From the NCBI GenBank assembly GCA_025800385.1, contig JAOXRS010000012.1, positions 62,001 through 126,000 of the forward strand: DNA of 64,000 nt, read 5' to 3'. Shown piece by piece: positions 21,001-28,673 of this stretch. The translations under genes were made by a program, and so were the position numbers. The notes under the pieces are model-generated. The model had not been told where the DNA came from. It did not search any database and saw only the letters and a list, made by a program, of their open reading frames with translations. Positions within the stretch are counted from its first letter, which is position 1; every line of letters begins with the position of its first letter. The DNA comes from Candidatus Albibeggiatoa sp. nov. NOAA. GTDB taxonomy: Bacteria; Pseudomonadota; Gammaproteobacteria; Beggiatoales; Beggiatoaceae.

Positions 21001-22905
21001 TTCTTGTTGCCATACTTTTAAAAATGTTTGCTGAAAGGTTTCTTTTAACTCATTTAAATCAATGGTTTGTTTGGAATCATGAGACAAAATCAGTTCTTGA
21101 ATCCAAATAGAAGCTTTAGCCTGCTTAATTTCATAATTGCGCTCGCTCATGACCACTACGCCCATGTTTTCCAAAATTGGTAACAAGCGAGATAATGAAA
21201 TCTGTCCTTGTGAGTGGAATAATTTGAACCGCAACGAACCATTGACACTTTCTAACGGACGATACAAAGTCATTTCCAATGCATTGTCATCGTTCAATGA
21301 CTCCATCTTCTCAATATCAAGCAGAGCATGGCGAGCAGTAAAATCTTCTTGATAAACAGTAGGAAAGCTGTCTTGATAATGATGAAATAGTTGTGTACCA
21401 CGCTCTTCGCCTAAATGCTCTAACAATGTGTCATATAAGCTGTCCCCCCATGACTGGGTAATTTCTGCTAAACGGGCTTCGACTTCTGCTAATTTACAAT
21501 CAAAACAACTGCCTGCATGAGTGCGCACGATAAAGTGAATCTGAGCAAGAATGGATTCTGAAACGTTGACAGTAAATTCAACACTTAAACCGTTAAATGC
21601 TTCTAATAGCACATCCTGCATCTGTTGGCGGATTTTGGTGTCATAACGTTCACGTGGTGCAAAAACTAAACATGAGATAAAACGTCCAAATTCATCAGGC
21701 CGTACAAAAAGCTTAACCCTTTGTCTTTCCTGTAGTTGCAAAATACCCAGACTGATATTTGATAAGGTTTCAATGTCAGTTTGAAATAATTCATCACGGG
21801 GGTAGCTTTCTAAAATATTCAGTAAAGCTTGTCCACGGTGGCTTTCTGTATGATAGCCTGATAATTGAATGACTTGACTGATTTTTTTATGTAAAAGTGG
21901 AATATGCGTGGTACTGAGATGATAAACAGAAGAAGTATATAAACCTAAAAAACGATATTCGCCAACCACATCACCTTTTTGGTTGATTTTCTTGATGCCA
22001 ACGTAATCCATGTAGCTGGGACGGTGTACTGTGGCACGAGAACTGGCCTTGTTTAAGATTAATAAATGGGGTTTACTAGCAAATTGGCGGATATTATCGG
22101 GTAACTCGGCAAAACTACTTGAAAAAGCACTAAGGGCATTACGCAAAATACCTAGCCCAGAATCTTCAACCACTTTTAAATGATAGCTGTCATGCTCTTT
22201 TAGTAATTTGTATTCTCGAAAACCTAAAAAAGTAAAATGCCGAGCTTGTAACCAACGTAAAAATGCATGAGTTTCAACAATTTCTTGTTTTTCTAGTGGT
22301 GGTGGTTTTTGCTCTAATTGTTCTAAAACTGTTTCTAATTGGTCATACATAGCCGCTCGATCATTAACCACTAAACTCACATCTTCCAGCACGTCATGAA
22401 TCGCTTGTTCAATATTGCGCTGGGTTTCGCTTTCCGTATGACGATCAATTTCTATATGAATCAGGGCAGTCATGCCTTTGATTTGCTCACTGACCCTATC
22501 AATGCCAATAAGCTGATTTTGTTCATTATATTTAAGCAACAATGTAGGGTGAATGGTTAAGTGAACCGTTAAGCCCAATTGATTGAGTGCAATACGGATC
22601 GAGTCAATCAAAAACGGCATATCAATGGTTAAAATTGACACAATCGTGTGTGTAGACTGCCAACCATGTTGTTCAAATTGTGGATTAAATACCCTTAATT
22701 TAGGCAAATTATCTGTATTTTGTAAAAAATGCCAATAATCAACAACCATCCCGTATAAATCACTGGAGTGACGATGACAAATATCTTCTTGTGGCACATC
22801 GGCAAAAAATAAGGCGGCAAACATTTGTAAGCCGTCAGATTGAGAGGGAGGGAATTTTTCTACGATTCTTTGTTGTAATTTTTGTAACACAGTTAAAGCT
22901 GGCAT
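18097..22905 (-). CDS. gdhB: NAD-specific glutamate dehydrogenase, large type
   Basis: A 1602-residue cytoplasmic enzyme of the Bac_GDH (about 180-kDa) class, which oxidises glutamate to 2-oxoglutarate and ammonium with NAD, mainly for glutamate catabolism. The length matches the roughly 1600 residues of Pseudomonas GdhB. The long N-terminal regulatory part includes MPFLIDSIR. The catalytic core shows LRGGKVARGGLRWSDR, the VKNAVIVPVGSKGGF segment with the catalytic lysine region, and IGIGDMSGDVFGNGMLLS, the nucleotide-binding stretch. The extended C-terminal helical domain is present, so the gene looks intact. The start has AGGGGG about four bases before ATG. It is monocistronic: the upstream gene is divergent and the downstream one convergent. 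Family assignment is firm; the gene symbol follows Pseudomonas usage. Confidence 0.95.
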   Translation of the reverse strand: MPALTVLQKLQQRIVEKFPPSQSDGLQMFAALFFADVPQEDICHRHSSDLYGMVVDYWHFLQNTDNLPKLRVFNPQFEQHGWQSTHTIVSILTIDMPFLIDSIRIALNQLGLTVHLTIHPTLLLKYNEQNQLIGIDRVSEQIKGMTALIHIEIDRHTESETQRNIEQAIHDVLEDVSLVVNDRAAMYDQLETVLEQLEQKPPPLEKQEIVETHAFLRWLQARHFTFLGFREYKLLKEHDSYHLKVVEDSGLGILRNALSAFSSSFAELPDNIRQFASKPHLLILNKASSRATVHRPSYMDYVGIKKINQKGDVVGEYRFLGLYTSSVYHLSTTHIPLLHKKISQVIQLSGYHTESHRGQALLNILESYPRDELFQTDIETLSNISLGILQLQERQRVKLFVRPDEFGRFISCLVFAPRERYDTKIRQQMQDVLLEAFNGLSVEFTVNVSESILAQIHFIVRTHAGSCFDCKLAEVEARLAEITQSWGDSLYDTLLEHLGEERGTQLFHHYQDSFPTVYQEDFTARHALLDIEKMESLNDDNALEMTLYRPLESVNGSLRFKLFHSQGQISLSRLLPILENMGVVVMSERNYEIKQAKASIWIQELILSHDSKQTIDLNELKETFQQTFLKVWQQEVDNDGFNRLVLKAQLNWRDIVVFRAYYKYIQQIGTNFSDKYTQSTLAHHPDIARLLLNVFHARFNPIGRQTDSDCAAREKELQSLLEKIEQNLDKVESLDEDRILRRFLSVIMATLRTNYFQLDANKQAKSYVSFKFDSQQIPGMPEPKPLYEIFVYSPQVEGVHLRGGKVARGGLRWSDRKEDFRTEILGLVKAQMVKNAVIVPVGSKGGFVAKKIGKHLSREEMQKQGIECYKTFIRGLLDVTDNLVDNQIIPPMDVIRHDEDDPYLVVAADKGTATFSDIANGIAKDYGFWLDDAFASGGSAGYDHKIMGITARGAWESVKRHFRHFGVDTQSQDFTAIGIGDMSGDVFGNGMLLSPHIKLVAAFNHLHIFIDPDPNPQTSFAERQRLFELPRSTWADYNSTLMSKGGGVFARSAKSIVLSYEMQQLLGVSNYSMTPNELIKALLCAPVDLLWNGGIGTYVKSENEHHAGVGDKTNDNVRVDGRDLHCKVVGEGGNLGFTQLGRIEYALNGGRIYTDAMDNSAGVDCSDHEVNIKILLNAVVANQDMTMKQRNTLLAEMTDEVAKLVLRDNYLQTQAVSLPLSISGQLLDVQNRFMHFLEQQVNLDRELEFLPNDKAIQARRKNQQGLTSPEISVLLAYSKIYLYQSLLASDLVDESYLQNLLNAYFPQPLPKRYPQQISHHRLQREIIATYLTNMVVNYSGNEFIFILQEETGLSVTEIVSAYVVSWQVFGMADLWADMEALDNQVANDVQMAMMLDTRKLLERATRWLLRNPHVDLNIAATVDYFQSGTNQLAENLWQFMSPHDKETVEQVAQNWIKQDVPETLAKKVASLTVWLSALDVVDVANETQEDLLTVMAVHFSLGTQLKLHWLRDQVSRLPRQNRWESLSRSALRDELYKTHRHLTMQVLQSVKHDNVQQRVALWLTENQAAIERSLQIFTELQTIEKPDLSMLSVALREIGRLG

Positions 22906-23191
22906 ACTTCCCCCTGTTCGGATTGGTGAGGTTTGAGCAAACTTATGCTAAAAATGTAGTCAAAATGTATTTAAGCAAGGTTTAAGTATAGAGCAAACAA
23001 TACGCAACGCACATTGTTAGATTGAAAAATACAAAAATGTGGGGTTTTGGGATATTGTAGTGGTGATTATTTTAAAGAGAGCAGCCAATTCTAATATCTA
23101 AAATGAATTATAATAGCTTATCTTATTTTGATAGCCGATAAAGCGGATATACAGAACAATATATTAACAGCTATTTATCTAATTAGTATCT

Positions 23192-23872
23192 ATGAAACGA
23201 AAAGTACTTATGTCGTGGAGCAGCGGCAAAGATAGTGCGTGGGCACTCTATCAGTTATTACATAATCCCGAATTTGAAGTGGTTGGCCTATTTTGCACCA
23301 TTAATAAAAAGTTTAATCGTGTTGCAATGCACAGTGTTCGCGTCGCACTACTCAAACAACAAGCCGCACAAATCGGTTTGCCATTACATATTATTGAACT
23401 GCCATTCCCTTGTAGCAATGTAGACTATGAAGCCATTATGGGTGATTTTGTTGCCCAAGTGCAGCGGGATGAAATTGATTGTTTTGCTTTTGGTGATTTG
23501 TTTCTGGAAGACATTCGTCAATATCGAGAAGACAAACTACAAGGCACAGGCATTGAACCTATTTTCCCGATTTGGGGGATGCCAACGGATGAACTTAGCT
23601 ATCAAATGATTGATGTAGGCCTAAAAGCAATCACGACTTGTGTTGATCCTAAACAAGCACCAGAGCATCTGATTGGGCAAATTTTTGATAAACAGTTTTT
23701 ACAAAGCCTGCCTGATGGTGTTGATCCTTGCGGTGAAAACGGTGAATTCCATAGCTTTGTATTTGATGCACCGATGTTCAAACAGCCGATTGACATCACT
23801 GTGGGTGAAATCGTGCATCGAGATGGTTTTATTTTTGCCGATGTTTTACCTACTGCGGCAACAACTCAATAG
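23192..23872 (+). CDS. PP-loop ATPase, diphthine--ammonia ligase-like (DUF71/COG2102)
   Basis: A 226-residue adenine nucleotide alpha hydrolase. The PP-loop reads MSWSSGKDSAWAL at residues 8-20, preceded by a basic N-terminus. Further family traits are the EVVGLFCTIN strand, the FAFGDLFLEDIRQYRED stretch and the C-terminal DPCGENGEFHSFVFD motif, which in the archaeal and eukaryotic relatives belongs to the amidation active site. In eukaryotes the family completes diphthamide on EF2, but bacteria lack diphthamide, so the substrate here is unknown. The 3' end overlaps the 3' end of the convergent exoprotein gene by 23 bp. Fold and ATP-pyrophosphatase chemistry are strongly supported; the substrate is not. 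Confidence 0.88.
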   Translation: MKRKVLMSWSSGKDSAWALYQLLHNPEFEVVGLFCTINKKFNRVAMHSVRVALLKQQAAQIGLPLHIIELPFPCSNVDYEAIMGDFVAQVQRDEIDCFAFGDLFLEDIRQYREDKLQGTGIEPIFPIWGMPTDELSYQMIDVGLKAITTCVDPKQAPEHLIGQIFDKQFLQSLPDGVDPCGENGEFHSFVFDAPMFKQPIDITVGEIVHRDGFIFADVLPTAATTQ

Positions 23873-26800
23873 AGCTGGCACGCCAATCGAAAGGTGAACG
23901 GCGTTGACCTGTAAACTCTTTAACTTTGAAATGGCTATCACCAAAATCACAATAACTATAGTTGATTTGGCTGCGCTGTAACTGAGAGGTTAAAGGGTTT
24001 GACAATGCAACAAAGTTAACATCTAACACATCTAATTCAATTGCTCCATCAATCCCCAGCCGTGATGAGGTATTAAACACCTCGTCGCTATCACGCGCAT
24101 CACGATCAAAAATCCCCGTTGCATTAATTGCAATATTGCCGCCGTTACCCTCAATTGCAGTGGTTTTAATTTGGCTGCTTTCGGTGATAATGAAATTAGT
24201 AGCAAGGGTAATTGTGCCCGCATCTCCAGCTGCTTGTCTGACACTGGTATTAATTTCACTATTGCGCGATAACTGAATTCTTTTGTCAGCAAACAAAGTG
24301 ATTTCGCCACCATCATTTTGGGCTGAGTCGGTCTCAATTTTAGCTTGTTGATTGAGAATAATTGTCGACTCACTATTGATGGTTAAAATACCTGCGCTTG
24401 CGCCCAAACCCGATGTAGAAATTTGTCCTTGATTCGACAGTAATAAACTGCCCACGGTTAAACCGATATTACCCGCCGCGCCCGCATTTTCATTGCCAAA
24501 TAAAGAGCTTGCATTCACTTCGCTATATAAAATAGATTTTCTTGGGAAATCAAATAAACAATCAAAGACTTGTTGGCTTAATAATGCATCTTGTTCCTCA
24601 GGTAATTGCATATAACCTGAAATATCAGCATGATTTTGCACAATGATTTGAATATTACCACCATTTGCTCGATTATTTGTAGTGCTGTTAATTGCACCTC
24701 CCCGTTTAAGTGTCAACGAACCCGTTTCTAAATGTAATTGACCACCCGAACCCACATTATTAGGAAAACCCATACTGCGCACATACAAGCCTGAATTTAC
24801 TCCAAAGATATTTTCACCATGTGGATTATATCCAGCAATATCAGTTTCACCTGTGACATATACTTTAACTGCACCACCATCACCCGCAGTTTGTCCTCTG
24901 GATGCAATCACACTACTGGTAATATTTGAACCATCACGCAGTTCTAAGTTCTGTGCGCGTAACTCAACACCACCTGCGTCTCCACCTTCAATCGAATTAC
25001 GACCAAAGTCAGCATCATCACAATCTTCTGATGCAATCGCTTCTTGTATGAGTTGGTCATTAGGTAATTGCACTGAGTTTGAGCCGATATTACTGGCAAA
25101 TCCATCCATATCTGTCCCTGATAAACTGACTGTACCCGTTGCGGTGATTTCAATATTACCCGCATGGCCACCGCCAATGGTTTCACTGGTAATTGAACTA
25201 CCCGTTTGTAAATCGATATTTTGCACTTCAATACTGATATTACCGCCGCCACCACGACTACCCGTTTGATTGGTGATAACGGCAGCATCGTTGAGCTTCA
25301 TCTCAGTGGTTGTAATATCAATCGTGCCTGCATTGCCTGAGGCTTGCGGATAGTATGAGGAAGTGCTAGCAGAGATGCTACTTGTAAACGGTGCAGCTAA
25401 TGTTTGCTCTGGAAATTCGGCTTGAAATTCTTTTTGAGTCTCGGCAATGGGTTGTGTGAAGTCCTCATCGGTTGCAAAACCTGATACCGTGATATAAGGC
25501 GCATTAATTACAATATTGCCTGCATTGCTGTCGCCTGTGGTATTGGTATTGATTTCACCGCCATGTGCTAGAATCACTCGGTTGGCCATAATTTCAATAT
25601 TACCCGCAACACCCGTTTTACCACCGATTTCGCGTGCTTGTACCCGAATGCCACTGCTTAAGCCGTCAATGTTTTCGCCATGTGGATTAATGCCTTCAAT
25701 ACTCAAGTCGCCCGTTAAAATCACTTCAATTTTGCCGCTTTTGCCGACGACTTCGCCTTCTCTGGCAATCACACTACTGGAAATATTACCGCCTTGTTCT
25801 AAGGTCAAATTATCCGCATTGATGAAAATATCGCCTGCATCACCGACGCTATTTCTCTGGTCTTGAGGATAAGCATCAGCAAGAATCCGACTGGCTTGAC
25901 CTCGTTGGTCTGTACCTCGCACTAAAATATCGCCCGATTTCTCAATACGAATACTACCGCCTCGTCCCTTGCCAAACGTTTCCACCCCGATAAAAGCACC
26001 GTCTAAAACTGTAATATTATTTGAAGAAATGACAATACTACCTGCATCATTATTTTCACCACTGGCATTAGAAAAACTGTAAATATTTGAACCTTTTTGC
26101 TCTTTATTGTTGCCTTTAAGTGTCAAACTTTCAGAGGCAGAAATATTCAATTCGGGTGCACTTTTTAAAGCTGTGGTATTGGTATAAATGGAACTACCAT
26201 CATCTAAGCTGACATTTTGCGCAATGATTTCTAAAACCCCCACAGTGTCATCATCATCTCCATCGGTTTGGGTTTCCTGAAAGATGGTGCTGGATGATTG
26301 TGTTTCAGAATCAACGCCTGATAAATGCAGCTCATTTGCTTCAAATCGCATCAATAGGCCTTCACTCAATCCTGTGGTACTGGCTTGGATTTGACTGCCT
26401 TGTGTGAGTGAAAACTGTTCAGCACGCACTAAAACACTGCCACCTGTTTCCGTATTATTTTTAATATCAACTGATAAGTAGCTGCCATTATCTAAATTGA
26501 TGTTTTTACCTATTAAATGAACTGAACCGTAATCTTGACCACTGGCACGAATTTCACTGAAATCACTTAGTGTTATATCGGCAAATCGATCAATACCTGC
26601 TATATCAACACCTGCATCAAGATCAGGGTCTAATCTGACTTCGCCTTGTGAGGCCACACTGATTAAGAAAATATTACCGCCTGCAATTTCAATTTGAGGA
26701 ATCCGTAATATTTGCGTTTGAGTGATACCATCGTCATCTGTGATTTGCTCGGTTGTATAGCTCCCTTCTGACAAACTGATGTCACCACCAATCAATGATA

Positions 26801-27407
26801 ATGTGGCATTAGGCTGTAAATGTAACTGATCGGGGTTGTCTGGTCTTTCGTTGAGTTTGCCTTTACCTGTAATACTGATAGCTGCAGCAGTGTCACTGAG
26901 AAAACCAAAGCTATATACATCAGCCACACTTAATATCGAGCGATCGGGGTAACGCGCGTGGAATTCATTGCCGTCTGAAAGCTTGAGATAGTCAGCTGTG
27001 GTCGCGTGAAAACTGCCTTGAATATCGATATGCATACTATTACCAAACTGAATGCCATAAGGATTAATAAAATACAGATTGGCTTTGGGAATATTTGAGC
27101 TTAACTCACCATCGAGCTGCGATGCTTGGCCACCAGTGACACGTGCAATAATATTCTGTACATCTCTACCGAGAAAAGTTGCAGTTTCGCCTTGGGCTAA
27201 ATTAAACAGCTCAAAACTATGAAACAAATTGTTACCGATATGCTGGCCTAAATCTGGGGTAATGTCATAATTAGGTGCTTCTAAGCTCACAATCTCGCCT
27301 AGTGTCCCATCAGTGATAATTTCAGCCTGCGCCGTTGTAATATAAAAAATACAGCACACGTTCAAAATGCTTTTTAATATTTGATTGGTATTTGAATGAT
27401 TTGGCAT
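23850..27407 (-). CDS. Two-partner-secretion exoprotein with filamentous-haemagglutinin N-domain
   Basis: A 1185-residue secreted protein. The signal peptide is about residues 1-28 (ends AQA). The TPS secretion domain (haemagglutination activity domain) follows at roughly 30-200, with the LFHSFELFNL, GQASQLDGEL and LYFINPYGIQFG motifs that direct export by a TpsB outer-membrane pore. The rest is a long right-handed beta-helix made of degenerate repeats such as GGNISIEVQ and DAGDIFINADNLTLEQGGNI. The end carries SSRLGIDG, a lone cysteine (SYCDF), and RRSPFDW, a C-terminal pattern seen in cyanobacterial-type TPS exoproteins. No TpsB gene lies in the window. It is likely a surface adhesin or sheath component. 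The paralogue at 28674-31112 lies on the other side of ispA. No Shine-Dalgarno sequence is evident at the ATG. Confidence 0.9.
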   Translation of the reverse strand: MPNHSNTNQILKSILNVCCIFYITTAQAEIITDGTLGEIVSLEAPNYDITPDLGQHIGNNLFHSFELFNLAQGETATFLGRDVQNIIARVTGGQASQLDGELSSNIPKANLYFINPYGIQFGNSMHIDIQGSFHATTADYLKLSDGNEFHARYPDRSILSVADVYSFGFLSDTAAAISITGKGKLNERPDNPDQLHLQPNATLSLIGGDISLSEGSYTTEQITDDDGITQTQILRIPQIEIAGGNIFLISVASQGEVRLDPDLDAGVDIAGIDRFADITLSDFSEIRASGQDYGSVHLIGKNINLDNGSYLSVDIKNNTETGGSVLVRAEQFSLTQGSQIQASTTGLSEGLLMRFEANELHLSGVDSETQSSSTIFQETQTDGDDDDTVGVLEIIAQNVSLDDGSSIYTNTTALKSAPELNISASESLTLKGNNKEQKGSNIYSFSNASGENNDAGSIVISSNNITVLDGAFIGVETFGKGRGGSIRIEKSGDILVRGTDQRGQASRILADAYPQDQRNSVGDAGDIFINADNLTLEQGGNISSSVIAREGEVVGKSGKIEVILTGDLSIEGINPHGENIDGLSSGIRVQAREIGGKTGVAGNIEIMANRVILAHGGEINTNTTGDSNAGNIVINAPYITVSGFATDEDFTQPIAETQKEFQAEFPEQTLAAPFTSSISASTSSYYPQASGNAGTIDITTTEMKLNDAAVITNQTGSRGGGGNISIEVQNIDLQTGSSITSETIGGGHAGNIEITATGTVSLSGTDMDGFASNIGSNSVQLPNDQLIQEAIASEDCDDADFGRNSIEGGDAGGVELRAQNLELRDGSNITSSVIASRGQTAGDGGAVKVYVTGETDIAGYNPHGENIFGVNSGLYVRSMGFPNNVGSGGQLHLETGSLTLKRGGAINSTTNNRANGGNIQIIVQNHADISGYMQLPEEQDALLSQQVFDCLFDFPRKSILYSEVNASSLFGNENAGAAGNIGLTVGSLLLSNQGQISTSGLGASAGILTINSESTIILNQQAKIETDSAQNDGGEITLFADKRIQLSRNSEINTSVRQAAGDAGTITLATNFIITESSQIKTTAIEGNGGNIAINATGIFDRDARDSDEVFNTSSRLGIDGAIELDVLDVNFVALSNPLTSQLQRSQINYSYCDFGDSHFKVKEFTGQRRSPFDWRASSIELLPQ

Positions 27408-27656
27408 GGCTGTAACTTTATATCTGTGTATGCTTGAATTGATGCGGACAATTGCTTCTATTTAAATATTTCTTACTGTATTTTATAGCGATTGTCTAGG
27501 TTTGTGTGTTGTTATTGGGTTAAGCATGATGTAAATCTAAGCAAAAGTAAAATGCTACACGGGTTTTGATTTGGTAGAATTGCTGAGGAAAATCATGATG
27601 AATCAACATCGCCGTTTAATACGGACATATAGGAACAAATCGCACAAGGATACTGA

Positions 27657-28547
27657 ATGTCTCTTAAAAGTTTAATGAGTTTTTATCAACAAAGAGTCAA
27701 TGTGGCATTAGAACACTGGTTGCCTGCCGACAATATTAACCCAAGCCGTTTACACAAAGCCATGCGTTATTCTGTATTCAATGGCGGTAAACGTGTGCGA
27801 CCTTTATTGGTATATTTTACAGGTGAAGCTTTAGGCGTATCGGTTGAGCATTTGGATGCTCCAGCTTGTGCAGTGGAATTGATTCACGCTTATTCATTGG
27901 TGCATGATGATTTGCCTGCGATGGATGATGATGATTTACGTCGTGGTAAACCCACTTGTCATAAAGCATTTGATGAGGCCACTGCCATTTTAGTCGGTGA
28001 TGGTTTACAAACGTTAGCTTTTTACACATTAAGTCATCAAGAAAACTTGCCAATCAGTGCAGAACGACGTTTGATGATGTTGGATGCTTTGACTTTCGCC
28101 AGTGGTTCACGCGGCATGGTTGGTGGTCAAATGATTGATATTGAAGCGATGGGCAAACAGATTAATTTAGTTGAATTGGAAAATATGCATATCCATAAAA
28201 CAGGTGCATTGATTCGAGCCAGTGTTAAATTGGGTGCGTTAGCCTGTGCGGAAGCATCTGAAGACACAATCAATAAATTAGACCATTATGCAAAATGTAT
28301 CGGTTTAGCCTTCCAAGTCAAAGATGATATTTTAGACATTGAAGCCAGTACCGAAGTATTAGGCAAAGCCCAAGGCTCAGATGAAGCACATGACAAGCCC
28401 ACATATCCAAGTTTAATGGGCTTAAAACAAGCCAAACAAATGGCCAATGATTTATTACAAGATGCATTGGATAGTTTGCAAGGATTTGATAAAAAAGCTG
28501 ATCCATTACGTGAAATGGCTAAATATATTGTGACACGTGAATATTAA
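27657..28547 (+). CDS. ispA: Farnesyl diphosphate synthase (short-chain polyprenyl synthase)
   Basis: A 296-residue cytoplasmic prenyltransferase that condenses IPP with DMAPP and GPP to give farnesyl diphosphate, the precursor for undecaprenyl phosphate and quinone side chains. The first aspartate-rich motif DDLPAMDDDD lies at residues 84-93 and the second, KDDILDIE, at 222-229. The GGKRVRP IPP-binding segment is at 43-49 and GGQMIDIEA lies near 156. A DDx4D first motif is typical of bacterial farnesyl synthases. AAGGA lies seven bases before the ATG, supporting the start. xseB and dxs, frequent neighbours, are absent; instead the gene is flanked by two TPS exoproteins, which suggests insertion around a resident housekeeping gene. 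Confidence 0.95.
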   Translation: MSLKSLMSFYQQRVNVALEHWLPADNINPSRLHKAMRYSVFNGGKRVRPLLVYFTGEALGVSVEHLDAPACAVELIHAYSLVHDDLPAMDDDDLRRGKPTCHKAFDEATAILVGDGLQTLAFYTLSHQENLPISAERRLMMLDALTFASGSRGMVGGQMIDIEAMGKQINLVELENMHIHKTGALIRASVKLGALACAEASEDTINKLDHYAKCIGLAFQVKDDILDIEASTEVLGKAQGSDEAHDKPTYPSLMGLKQAKQMANDLLQDALDSLQGFDKKADPLREMAKYIVTREY

Positions 28548-28673
28548 ACCTGTTCAATGCCACCCGTTCTCCCGTTTCGTCTTAATAATATTGTCTCTGG
28601 ATAATCTTATTTTGAGTATTGAATTATACAGCGGTACAATGAATTGACCTTGATGAAACTAAGGAGGGCGAGT

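Noticed and set aside
24853..25269. 138-codon frame opposite the first exoprotein gene
   Set aside because: Its proline- and serine-rich translation is the antisense of glycine- and asparagine-rich beta-helix repeats.
24000..27000. Repeated GGxI patterns taken as possible DNA tandem repeats
   Set aside because: The similarity is at protein level (beta-helix coils); the DNA units are too divergent to be a tandem repeat.
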